In this document: piece by piece, positions 6,435 through 14,989 of the stretch | How the letters are laid out: the number at the start of each line of letters is the position of its first letter | Position numbering within the stretch: position 1 is the first letter of the stretch | From: Pseudomonadota bacterium | GTDB taxonomy: Bacteria; Pseudomonadota; Alphaproteobacteria; Rhodospirillales; 2-02-FULL-58-16 | Assembly: GCA_022560215.1 (NCBI GenBank) | Contig: JADFTO010000030.1 | Coordinates: forward strand, 1 to 15,605 | Direction of reading: 5' to 3' | Length of the DNA: 15,605 nt | Translations under genes and position numbers: made by a program | Notes under the pieces: model-generated | Database searches by the model: none | What the model was told of the DNA's origin: nothing | Seen by the model: the letters and a program-made list of their open reading frames with translations, nothing else

Positions 6435-8699
6435 TTGCGGCTATTGATTCGAATTTTTGCGCCTGTCTTCATCATGGCTATCCTCCTGCCGGTCGGGGCG
6501 GGGGCCCAGACGGTCGTGCGCGAGGTCATCGTCGAGGGTGCGCAACGGATCGAACCGGAGACGGTGCGTTCCTACCTGCTCATCCGGGCTGGTGATGCCT
6601 ACGATCCGGCGCGCGTCGACCGCTCCTTGAAGAGCCTGTACGCCACCGGCCTGTTCGCCGATGTCTCCATCAGGCGCGATGGCGACGTCCTTGTCGTTTC
6701 CGTCGTCGAAAATCCGGTCATCAACCGCATCGCCTTCGAGGGCAACAAGAAGCTGGACGACGAAGTCCTGGAACCCGAGATATCCTTGAGGCCGCGCGTC
6801 ATCTACACCCGCACCAAGGTGCAGAACGACGTCAAGCGCCTGCTCTCAGTCTATCGCCTGAACGGCCGGTTCGCCGCCACCGTCGATCCGAAAGTCATCC
6901 AATTGCCCCAGAACCGGGTCGACCTGGTGTTCGAGATCAGCGAGGGCAAGGCCACCAAGATCCGCCGCATTCGCATGGTCGGCAACCGGGAATACAGCGA
7001 CGCCCGCCTGCGCGAGGAAATCCGCACCAAGGAATCCCGCTGGTGGAGATTCCTGTCCAGCGACGACACCTACGACCCGGACCGCCTGACGGTGGACCGC
7101 GAACTGCTGCGCCGGTTCTATCTTTCAAACGGTTTCGCCGATTTCCGGGTCGTCTCCGACGTGGCCGAACTGACCCCCAACCGAGAGGATTTTTTCATCA
7201 CCTTCACCCTGGAGGAAGGCTCCCGCTACGAATTCGGCAAGATCGAACTGGATGTCCGCCTGCGCGACCTGGACTCGGAGGACCTGTGGGACGAGGTGGT
7301 AATCGACCCCGGGGACTGGTACGACGCCCAGGAAGTTGACAAGACCATCGACCGGCTGACCAACAAGGTCGGCCTGCTTGGCCACCCCTTTGTCGATGTT
7401 CGCCCGCGCGTCATCCGCGACCGCGAAAACCGGACCATCGCCGTCACCTTCGAGCTCAACGAGGGGGCGCGGGTGTTCGTCGAACGCATAGAGATCACGG
7501 GCAACGTGCGTACGTCGGAGGAAGTCATCCGCCGTGAGTTCCGCATGGTCGAGGGCGATGCCTTCAACTCGGCCAAGCTGCGACGCTCAAGGCAGCGGTT
7601 GAACAACCTGAATTTCTTCGCAAGGGTCGACATCGAACAGGTGCCGGGGAACGTCCCCGACAAGACGGTCCTCAAGGTTGACGTGGAGGAAAAATCCACC
7701 GGTTCCCTGACATTCGGCATCGGCTACTCGTCGAGCACCGGTCCTCTCGCGGACTTTTCCATCCGCGAACGCAACCTTTTGGGCAAGGGCCAGGATTTGA
7801 AACTCGGCGCCCTGATCGCCGCCAGCCGAAGCGAGATAGACCTCAGTTTCACGGAGCCCTATTTCCTGGACCGGGAAATAGCAGCCGGATTCGACATCAG
7901 GCGCGTGAGCCGCAATCTGCAGGATGAAAGCTCCTTCGATTCCAGGACCACGGGCGGATCGCTCCGCGCCGGCTATCCCATCACCGAGAACTTGCGCCAG
8001 AGATGGAAATACACCCTCGAGAAGAAGGAGGTCACGGACGTGGCCTCGGACGCCTCCATCTTCGTTCAGGCGGAAGAAGGGACCACCATGCTTTCCGAGG
8101 TCTCCCACAACCTGATCTACGACAGGCGCGACAGCGCCATTAGACCCACCGACGGGTACATCATCCGCCTAACCAACGATCTCGCCGGGCTCGGGGGCAA
8201 TACCCGGTACATGAGGAACCAATTGAGGGGGGTCAAATACTACCCCGTGGACGACCAGTGGGTGCTGTCCCTCTCCGGCACCATCGGACACATCTTCGGC
8301 CTGGGCCAGGACGTCAACCTGCTCGACAGGTTTTTCGTCGGCGGCAACAGCCTTCGCGGCTTCACCAATTCGGGCATCGGCCCCCGCGACAAAACCACCA
8401 AGGACGCCCTCGGCGGGGAATGGAAGTACACCGCCACCGCGGAGCTTTCGTTCCCGGTGGGACTGCCCGCCGAACTGGGCGTCAAGGGGAGGGTGTTCAC
8501 GGATATCGGCAGCTCCGGAAAGATCTCGCCGACGGGACCCACCGTCGAGGACACCGGCTCACTCCGCGCTTCCGTCGGCACCGGCGTGACCTGGGTCTCG
8601 CCCTTCGGTCCGATCGGCCTGGACCTGGGGTTCCCGATGCTGAGTGAAGACTTCGACGAATTGGAAACGCTGCGCATCAATTTCGGCGCAAGGTTCTAA
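6435..8699 (+). CDS. bamA: Outer membrane protein assembly factor BamA (Omp85 family)
   Basis: BamA is the core of the BAM complex that folds and inserts beta-barrel proteins into the outer membrane. The 754 residues fit the alphaproteobacterial family. A signal peptide covers roughly residues 1-24, with likely cleavage at AGA|Q. Five POTRA domains follow, approximately at 26-97, 98-175, 178-265, 268-346 and 349-424, judged from the repeated pattern of hydrophobic strands and glycines. The 16-strand barrel fills the rest. The conserved loop-6 motif appears as LRGF at 640-643, in the context FVGGNSLRGF. The chain ends in Phe, as expected of a C-terminal beta-signal (LRINFGARF). The start is a TTG. 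The neighbours rseP and skp share the envelope role, and the next gene begins three bases later in the same frame. Confidence 0.97.
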   Translation: MRLLIRIFAPVFIMAILLPVGAGAQTVVREVIVEGAQRIEPETVRSYLLIRAGDAYDPARVDRSLKSLYATGLFADVSIRRDGDVLVVSVVENPVINRIAFEGNKKLDDEVLEPEISLRPRVIYTRTKVQNDVKRLLSVYRLNGRFAATVDPKVIQLPQNRVDLVFEISEGKATKIRRIRMVGNREYSDARLREEIRTKESRWWRFLSSDDTYDPDRLTVDRELLRRFYLSNGFADFRVVSDVAELTPNREDFFITFTLEEGSRYEFGKIELDVRLRDLDSEDLWDEVVIDPGDWYDAQEVDKTIDRLTNKVGLLGHPFVDVRPRVIRDRENRTIAVTFELNEGARVFVERIEITGNVRTSEEVIRREFRMVEGDAFNSAKLRRSRQRLNNLNFFARVDIEQVPGNVPDKTVLKVDVEEKSTGSLTFGIGYSSSTGPLADFSIRERNLLGKGQDLKLGALIAASRSEIDLSFTEPYFLDREIAAGFDIRRVSRNLQDESSFDSRTTGGSLRAGYPITENLRQRWKYTLEKKEVTDVASDASIFVQAEEGTTMLSEVSHNLIYDRRDSAIRPTDGYIIRLTNDLAGLGGNTRYMRNQLRGVKYYPVDDQWVLSLSGTIGHIFGLGQDVNLLDRFFVGGNSLRGFTNSGIGPRDKTTKDALGGEWKYTATAELSFPVGLPAELGVKGRVFTDIGSSGKISPTGPTVEDTGSLRASVGTGVTWVSPFGPIGLDLGFPMLSEDFDELETLRINFGARF

Positions 8700-8702
8700 A
8701 TA

Positions 8703-9254
8703 ATGGGAAACGGTTTTTTCAGCCGGCTTCTGCTCGGCGCCATGGTTTTGTTCGTGGCGCTTCCCGCCGCCGCGCAGGACGAGCCCATTAAGATCGCCAT
8801 CATCGACATCGAGGCCATTCGTCTCCATGCCGCCGTCGTCAAGGACATCCGCTCGCAGATCGTGAAATTCCGCAAAGTTTACCAGGCCTTGATCCAGAAA
8901 GAGGAAGAGGAACTCCGCAATGCCAACCAGGAACTGGCCCGGAAACGCGCCATCCTGTCGCCGGAAGCCTTTTCCGAGGAACGCAGGAAGTGGGAACAGC
9001 GCCTCGCCAATGTCCAACGAATGGTCCAGACGCGCAAGCAGGATCTGGACAAGGCCCAGGGAGAGGCCATGAACAAGGTGGAGGGCGTTCTCAACGGGAT
9101 CGTCCTCGAATTGGCCAAGGAAAAGGGATTGAACCTGATCCTCAGGAAAAACCAGACGGTCCTCGGCGCCAAGTCCCTGCACATCACCAAGGAAGTCCTT
9201 AAGCGCCTGGACAAGAAACTTCCATCCCTCAAGCTTGCCGGACTTGGCGAATAG
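8703..9254 (+). CDS. skp: OmpH/Skp-family periplasmic chaperone
   Basis: Skp is a trimeric jellyfish-shaped chaperone that holds unfolded outer membrane proteins in the periplasm and passes them to BamA. The protein is 183 residues. A signal peptide spans about 1-24 with cleavage near AAA|Q. It is followed by a short beta strand (IKIAIIDIEAI) that in the family forms the trimer body. A long, charged helical section from about 50 to 140 has coiled-coil character (KEEEELRNANQELARKR and later repeats) and matches the tentacles. The chain then returns to a hydrophobic strand with the family-like GLNLILRKNQTVLGA. Sequence conservation in this family is low, so identification rests on architecture plus the bamA-skp-lpxD order. 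It begins three bases after bamA and ends three bases before lpxD. Confidence 0.92.
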   Translation: MGNGFFSRLLLGAMVLFVALPAAAQDEPIKIAIIDIEAIRLHAAVVKDIRSQIVKFRKVYQALIQKEEEELRNANQELARKRAILSPEAFSEERRKWEQRLANVQRMVQTRKQDLDKAQGEAMNKVEGVLNGIVLELAKEKGLNLILRKNQTVLGAKSLHITKEVLKRLDKKLPSLKLAGLGE

Positions 9255-9257
9255 GCG

Positions 9258-10274
9258 ATGGCCGATCCCCGGTTTTATGTCGCGGCCCTGCCATTGACCC
9301 TGAAGGAACTGGCGGAACTTTCCCGGGCCGAAGCCCGGGGAGATGCAGACGCGGTTTTCACGGATGTGGCCCCCCTCGCCCAGGCCGGGCCCGATCACGT
9401 CAGCTTTCTCGACAACATGCGTTATGCGGACGCCTTCTCGGCAAGCAAGGCCGGCGCCTGCATTGTGCGCCCCGACATGGAGAAGAAGGCGCCTGAGGAC
9501 ATGGCCCTTTTGCTGACCGACGATCCCTACGGCGGCTATGCCCGCGTCGCCCGGGCCTTTTATCCGCCGCCCCCCCCTTCGGCGGCCGTCTCGTCACTGG
9601 CTGTCATCGACGAGACCGCCAGCCTCGGGCGGGACTGCCGCGTGGATGCCGGCGCCGTCATCGGGCCCGGAGCCGAAATCGGGCACCGCTGCCACATCGG
9701 CGCCCATGCCGTGATCGGGGAAGGCGTCGTCCTCGGGGACGATTGCCTGATCGGACCCTCGGCCTCTTTGGCCTGCGCCCTTGTGGGCAAGCGCGTCATC
9801 ATCCACGCCGGGGCCTGCATCGGGCAGGACGGTTTCGGATTCGCTCCCGGCGCCCAGGGCCACCTGAAGGTTCCCCAGCTCGGCCGGGTGATCATCGAGG
9901 ACGACGTGGAAATCGGCGCCAACACGACCATCGACCGGGGGACCGGTCCCGATACGGTGATCGGCGAAGGTGCTAAAATTGATAATCTGGTTCAAATCGC
10001 CCATAACGTGCGGGTCGGACGGGGGTGCATGATGGCCGCCCAGGTCGGAATTTCGGGGAGCACGACCGTCGGGGATTTCTCCATGATCGGCGGACAAGCC
10101 GGTTTCGCCGGCCATTTGCGGATCGGCGACGGCACCCGGATCGCGGCGCAAAGCGGCCTGATGCGGGACGTGGAGGCGGGCTCGACCGTGGGCGGCTCCC
10201 CGGCCGTTCCCATGCGCCAATGGCTGCGCGGGGTGGCGCGTCTGGAACGCATGGCCAAGAAGAAAGGCGGATGA
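9258..10274 (+). CDS. lpxD: UDP-3-O-(3-hydroxyacyl)glucosamine N-acyltransferase
   Basis: LpxD transfers a second 3-hydroxyacyl chain from ACP to the 2-amino group of UDP-3-O-acylglucosamine, the third step of lipid A synthesis, in the cytoplasm. The protein is 338 residues (E. coli 341). An N-terminal uridine-binding domain spans about 1-100 and includes the family-like DHVSFLDNMRYADAF. A left-handed parallel beta-helix of hexapeptide repeats covers about 105-320 (for example the VIGPGAEIGHRCHIGAHAVIG run). The C-terminal helix is basic. The catalytic histidine is His249 in IDNLVQIAHNV, equivalent to E. coli His239. The NTTIDRGTGPDTVIG stretch is also typical. It starts at the ATG three bases after skp, with only a weak ribosome binding site, which suggests translational coupling. 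Confidence 0.97.
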   Translation: MADPRFYVAALPLTLKELAELSRAEARGDADAVFTDVAPLAQAGPDHVSFLDNMRYADAFSASKAGACIVRPDMEKKAPEDMALLLTDDPYGGYARVARAFYPPPPPSAAVSSLAVIDETASLGRDCRVDAGAVIGPGAEIGHRCHIGAHAVIGEGVVLGDDCLIGPSASLACALVGKRVIIHAGACIGQDGFGFAPGAQGHLKVPQLGRVIIEDDVEIGANTTIDRGTGPDTVIGEGAKIDNLVQIAHNVRVGRGCMMAAQVGISGSTTVGDFSMIGGQAGFAGHLRIGDGTRIAAQSGLMRDVEAGSTVGGSPAVPMRQWLRGVARLERMAKKKGG

Positions 10275-10277
10275 ACG

Positions 10278-10739
10278 GTGGACACCGAACAGCCCATGGG
10301 CAAGACCCTCGACGTCAACCGGATCAAGGAACTGATCCCGCATCGCTATCCTTTCCTGATGATCGACAAGCTGGTCGATGTGGTTCCCGACGTCCGCGCC
10401 ACCGGGATCAAGAACGTCACCTTCAACGAGCCCTATTTCCAGGGCCATTTCCCCAATCGGCCGATCATGCCAGGGGTGCTGATCATCGAGGCCATGGCCC
10501 AGACCGCGGGCGTCCTGGTGATGGAGACCATCGGGGCGGAGGCCGAGGGCCGCCTGGTCTACTTCTTGTCGATCGACTCCGCGCGCTTCCGCAAGCCCGT
10601 AACCCCCGGGGACAGGCTCCACGTGCGGGTGGAAAAAATTCGCAACCGCGGCGATGTATGGAAGTTCAAGGGGGAAGCCAAGGTGGAGGAAACCCTGATG
10701 GCGGAAGCCGTCTTCTCCGCCATGATCACGAGGGAATAG
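10278..10739 (+). CDS. fabZ: 3-hydroxyacyl-[acyl-carrier-protein] dehydratase
   Basis: FabZ removes water from 3-hydroxyacyl-ACP to give trans-2-enoyl-ACP in type II fatty acid synthesis. Its substrate pool is the one LpxA and LpxD use, so its place between them ties the split between phospholipid and lipid A to one transcript. The protein is 153 residues with a single hot-dog fold. IPHRYPFLMIDKLVDV lies near the start. The catalytic pair is His57 (HFPNRPIMPGVL) and Glu71 (IIEAMAQTAGVL), with the same spacing as E. coli His54 and Glu68. The start is taken as the GTG at 10278, with AGGCGG upstream; the ATG at 10296 lacks a ribosome binding site. The stop codon abuts the lpxA ATG. Confidence 0.96.
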   Translation: MDTEQPMGKTLDVNRIKELIPHRYPFLMIDKLVDVVPDVRATGIKNVTFNEPYFQGHFPNRPIMPGVLIIEAMAQTAGVLVMETIGAEAEGRLVYFLSIDSARFRKPVTPGDRLHVRVEKIRNRGDVWKFKGEAKVEETLMAEAVFSAMITRE

Positions 10740-11534
10740 ATGATTCACCCAACGGCCATCGTCGAGGACGGCGCCCGGATCGGCGAAAACGTTTCCATCG
10801 GGCCCTATTGCGTCGTCGGCGCGGACGTCACCCTGGGGGACGGCGTCACGCTCGCCTCCCACGTGGTGGTCAACGGTCGCACCGACATCGGCGCCAATAC
10901 CCGCGTTTATCCCTTCGCTTCCATCGGCCACCAGCCGCAGGACATGAAATACAAGGGCGAGCCGTCGGAGTTGTTCATCGGCTGCAACACCATCATCCGC
11001 GAGCACGTGACCATGAACCCCGGAACGGAAGGGGGCGGCATGGTGACCAGGGTGGGCAACAACTGCCTGATCATGGTGGGCAGCCACGTGGCCCACGATT
11101 GCCAGATCGGCGATCACGTCATCCTGGTCAACAACGCCACCCTCGGCGGCCATGTGCGGATCGAGGAATGGGCCATCATCGGCGGCCTGTCGGCGGTGCA
11201 CCAGTTCGCGCGCATCGGCCGCCACGCCATGGTGGGCGGCATGTCGGGTGTTGAAAACGACGTCATTCCCTATGGCCATGCAATCGGCAACAGGGCTAAT
11301 CTCCGCGGGCTCAACATCGTCGGCCTGAAGCGCCACGGCTTTTCCCGAGACACCATCCACACGTTACGAAAGGCCTACCGCCTGCTGTTCGCACCCGAAG
11401 GCACCATGACGGAACGCCTCGCCGACGTGGTGGAAGCCTTCGGCGACAGCGAACAGGTCATGGATATCGTCGATTTCATCCGGGCGGATTCGTCCCGCGC
11501 CATTTGCCAGCCCAGCCTGGAAGACGCCGCCTGA
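10740..11534 (+). CDS. lpxA: Acyl-ACP:UDP-N-acetylglucosamine O-acyltransferase
   Basis: LpxA makes the first lipid A intermediate by moving a 3-hydroxyacyl chain from ACP to the 3-hydroxyl of UDP-GlcNAc. The protein is 264 residues (E. coli 262). Hexapeptide repeats from residue 2 to about 185 form the left-handed beta-helix, and a helical C-terminal domain follows (GLKRHGFSRDTIHTLRKAYRLLF). The catalytic base is His119 in GSHVAHDC, equivalent to E. coli His125, and VHQF at 153-156 is the substrate loop. Gly167 aligns with E. coli Gly173, the hydrocarbon ruler position, which suggests a long (about C14) acyl chain. GAGGG lies five bases before the ATG, which directly follows the fabZ stop. 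The gene ends two bases before lpxI. Confidence 0.97.
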   Translation: MIHPTAIVEDGARIGENVSIGPYCVVGADVTLGDGVTLASHVVVNGRTDIGANTRVYPFASIGHQPQDMKYKGEPSELFIGCNTIIREHVTMNPGTEGGGMVTRVGNNCLIMVGSHVAHDCQIGDHVILVNNATLGGHVRIEEWAIIGGLSAVHQFARIGRHAMVGGMSGVENDVIPYGHAIGNRANLRGLNIVGLKRHGFSRDTIHTLRKAYRLLFAPEGTMTERLADVVEAFGDSEQVMDIVDFIRADSSRAICQPSLEDAA

Positions 11535-11536
11535 AA

Positions 11537-12388
11537 ATGGGTACCAAGCCCGCCAAGCTCGGCGTTCTGGCCGGGGGCGGCAAGCTGCCGGGACTGGTCA
11601 TACAGGCGTGCAGGGAGTCCGCACGCCCTTTTTTCGTCATCGCCTTCGAGGGCCAGACTCCTCCGGAGACCGTCGCCGGCCATCCCCACGCCTGGGTGCG
11701 ACTGGGCGCCGCGGGCAAGGCCATCCAACTGTTGCGCGAAGCCGGGGCGGAGGAACTGGTTATGGCCGGCGCCATCCGCCGGCCGTCCATCGGCGCGCTC
11801 AGGCCGGATGCGTGGGCAGCCAAGTTCCTGGCCAAGACCGGGGCCATGAGCCTCGGCGACGACGGGCTGCTTACCTCCCTGATCCGGGAACTGGAACGGA
11901 ACGAGGGCTTCCGCCTCATCGGCGCGGACGACTTGTTGCCCCAGTTGCTGGCGCCGATGGGGGTTTACGGCGCCGAACAGCCCGACGAGCGGGCGCTCGG
12001 CGACATAGAGGAAGGCATCCGGGCGGCCCGGGCCGCGGGCGCCGAAGACGCCGGCCAGGCGGCGGTGGTGCAACAGGGCCGGGTGCTTGCCGTCGAGGGG
12101 AAGGAAGGCACCGATGACATGCTGGCCCGGGCCGCGGAGGCGAGGCTGAACGGCCCCGGGGGCGTCCTGGTCAAGGTGAGCAAGCCGGGCCAGGAATCCC
12201 GGGCCGACCTGCCCACCATCGGGGAGGCCACGGTCGAGGCGGCCAGGGCCGCGGGTCTCAGTGGCATCGCCGTGGAGGCGGGCGGAACCCTGGTCGTGGA
12301 CCGGGCGGCCGTGGTCAAGGCCGCCGACGCGGCCGGCCTTTTCGTCATGGGCGTCACCCTGCCGCAAGAGCAACCGGAGGAAAGGTGA
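11537..12388 (+). CDS. lpxI: UDP-2,3-diacylglucosamine diphosphatase, LpxI type (DUF1009)
   Basis: LpxI hydrolyses UDP-2,3-diacylglucosamine to 2,3-diacylglucosamine 1-phosphate (lipid X) and UMP, the fourth lipid A step. It replaces the unrelated LpxH of gammaproteobacteria. The protein is 283 residues from the ATG at 11537; the frame runs back to 11504, inside lpxA, but the extra residues are not family-like. The N-terminal domain has LGVLAGGGKLPGLVIQ and AGAIRRPSIGALRPD. The C-terminal domain has VVQQGRVLAVEGKEGTDDM and KPGQESRADLPTIG. Asp224 in the latter corresponds to the Asp225 reported as essential in Caulobacter LpxI. The gene starts two bases after lpxA and overlaps lpxB by four bases (GTGA), so product and next enzyme are coupled. 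Confidence 0.95.
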   Translation: MGTKPAKLGVLAGGGKLPGLVIQACRESARPFFVIAFEGQTPPETVAGHPHAWVRLGAAGKAIQLLREAGAEELVMAGAIRRPSIGALRPDAWAAKFLAKTGAMSLGDDGLLTSLIRELERNEGFRLIGADDLLPQLLAPMGVYGAEQPDERALGDIEEGIRAARAAGAEDAGQAAVVQQGRVLAVEGKEGTDDMLARAAEARLNGPGGVLVKVSKPGQESRADLPTIGEATVEAARAAGLSGIAVEAGGTLVVDRAAVVKAADAAGLFVMGVTLPQEQPEER

Positions 12389-13545
12389 GCGCCTCGGATC
12401 GCGCCCCCCCGTTGATTTTCCTCATAGCCGGCGAGCCATCGGGCGACGCCTTGGGGGCGGTGCTCATGGCGGCCCTGAAGGCGAGAAGCGAGGTTTCCTT
12501 CGCCGGCATCGGCGGCCCCCTGATGGCGGCCGAGGGACTGACCAGCCTGTTTCCCATGAAGGAACTCACGGTCATGGGTCTGGCCGAGGTCCTGCCCTTG
12601 ATCCCCGCAATGCTCAGGCGCATCGCCGGGACGGTGGCCGAAATCCGCTCGCTCCGCCCGGCGGCCTTGGTGACCATCGATTCGCCGGGGTTCAATCTCC
12701 GTGTGGCCAGTCGCCTCAAGGGGGCCGGCATCCCCCTGGTTCATTACGTTGCCCCGTCGGTGTGGGCCTGGAGGCCAGGCCGGGCCCGCAAGATCGCGGG
12801 TTTCCTCGACCACCTGCTGGCCATCCTGCCGTTCGAGCCGCCCTACTTCGAGGCCGTGGGCCTGCCCTGCACCTTCGTCGGACATCCGGTGCTGGAAAGC
12901 GGCGCCGGCGATGGGGACGGCCCCGGCTTCCGCCGCCGTCACGGGATCGCGCCGGAAGCGCCGTTGATCGTGGCCCTTCCGGGGAGCCGGGCCAGCGAGA
13001 CGGGGCCTCTCCTGCCCGTATTCGGCCAAGCCCTGACCCTGCTGGAGGGGAGGCATCCGGGGCTCAGGGCCGTGGTACCGACGACCGACGCACTTGGGGG
13101 TGAGGTGGAAGCCGCCGTCCGGGACTGGCCGGTGCCGGGCCTGGTGTTGAGGCGCGGAAAATTCGACGCCTTCGCCGCCGCCGACGCGGCGCTGGCCGCC
13201 TCGGGCACGGTGGCCCTGGAGCTCGCCATGGCGCGCACGCCTGCGGTGATCGCCTACAAGGTGAACCCGGTGAGCGCCTTCCTGGCCAGGCGCCTGTTGC
13301 GGGTCCCTTACGTCAGCCTGGTGAACCTGATCCTGGACCGCCGGGCGGTGCCGGAATACCTGCAGGAGGATTGCCGGCCCGAAAGACTGGCCGATGCCCT
13401 GGACGGCCTGCTCGCCGACGAAGGCGCCAGGCTGGCCCAGGCAAACGCGGCGGGGGAAGCCCTGGACCGGCTCGGCCTAGGCGGGCCGTCCCCCAGCGGC
13501 CGCGCCGCCGACGCGGTGCTGGACCTGATCGGCCGGTCTTCGTGA
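12385..13545 (+). CDS. lpxB: Lipid A disaccharide synthase
   Basis: LpxB is a membrane-associated GT19-family glycosyltransferase that joins UDP-2,3-diacylglucosamine to lipid X to form the beta-1,6-linked disaccharide of lipid A. The protein is 386 residues (E. coli 382). Family segments in order are AGEPSGDALGA at 15-25, GIGGPLMAAEG, MKELTVMGLAEVLP, the YVAPSVWAWRPGRARKI block around 121-137, FVGHPVLE, and LPGSRASE at 198-205 in the nucleotide-binding half. The start is a GTG overlapping the lpxI stop as GTGA, with GGAGG four bases before it. This is a clear translational coupling junction. It is the last gene of the plus-strand run, and gltA ends 25 bases away on the other strand. Confidence 0.96.
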   Translation: MSASDRAPPLIFLIAGEPSGDALGAVLMAALKARSEVSFAGIGGPLMAAEGLTSLFPMKELTVMGLAEVLPLIPAMLRRIAGTVAEIRSLRPAALVTIDSPGFNLRVASRLKGAGIPLVHYVAPSVWAWRPGRARKIAGFLDHLLAILPFEPPYFEAVGLPCTFVGHPVLESGAGDGDGPGFRRRHGIAPEAPLIVALPGSRASETGPLLPVFGQALTLLEGRHPGLRAVVPTTDALGGEVEAAVRDWPVPGLVLRRGKFDAFAAADAALAASGTVALELAMARTPAVIAYKVNPVSAFLARRLLRVPYVSLVNLILDRRAVPEYLQEDCRPERLADALDGLLADEGARLAQANAAGEALDRLGLGGPSPSGRAADAVLDLIGRSS

Positions 13546-13550
13546 AAGGC

Positions 13551-13569
13551 TTCCGGCGGCTGGGCGGAA
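13551..13569. terminator. Weak short hairpin filling the lpxB-gltA convergent gap
   Basis: TTCCG (13551-13555) and CGGAA (13565-13569) can form a five-pair stem with a nine-base loop. This takes up most of the 24 bases between the two convergent stop codons. No T-run follows in either direction, so it is at best a weak bidirectional terminator. Confidence 0.2.
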
Positions 13570-14889
<1,320 letters not shown>

Positions 14890-14898
14890 GGTCGCCTT

Positions 14899-14903
14899 CT
14901 CCT
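14899..14903 (-). promoter_or_regulatory. gltA ribosome binding site (decides the start)
   Basis: AGGAG on the minus strand lies nine bases before the ATG at 14889. It rules out the long upstream extension of the open frame, which would overlap the end of gltX. Confidence 0.7.
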
Positions 14904-14960
14904 GGGAATCGGATGACGGCCTTGCGGGTGGAATGGATTGTCTTAGGGCCGGACAGGTTA

Positions 14961-14989
14961 ATATTAATGGTTTTTCAGGGCGTCGTCGA
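14961..14989 (-). promoter_or_regulatory. Candidate gltA promoter at the end of gltX
   Basis: On the minus strand, TCGACG (14989-14984, four of six to TTGACA) is followed after 17 bases by TAATAT (14966-14961, four of six to TATAAT). The -10 candidate lies inside the AT-only palindrome TTAATATTAA at 14958-14967, an island in very GC-rich DNA that also holds the gltX stop. It would give a leader of about 65 bases for gltA. The matches are partial and unproven. Confidence 0.3.

Noticed and set aside
10025..11254. 409-codon plus-strand open frame offset from lpxD, fabZ and lpxA
   Set aside because: It is an Arg/Gly/Pro-rich out-of-frame shadow that ignores three well-supported genes.
9600..11280. 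Recurrent short repeats suggestive of a tandem array in lpxD and lpxA
   Set aside because: These are the hexapeptide repeats of left-handed beta-helix acyltransferases seen at the protein level. The DNA is not a tandem repeat or CRISPR array.
9594..11360. 588-codon open frame on the minus strand across lpxD, fabZ and lpxA
   Set aside because: It is a shadow of codon bias. The three genes share one plus-strand frame, so the antisense frame continues across their junctions. The translation is low-complexity, rich in His, Asp, Gly and Ala, with no recognisable fold.
11965..13056. 363-codon minus-strand open frame opposite lpxI and lpxB
   Set aside because: It crosses the junction of two certain genes and has the composition of a reverse-frame shadow.
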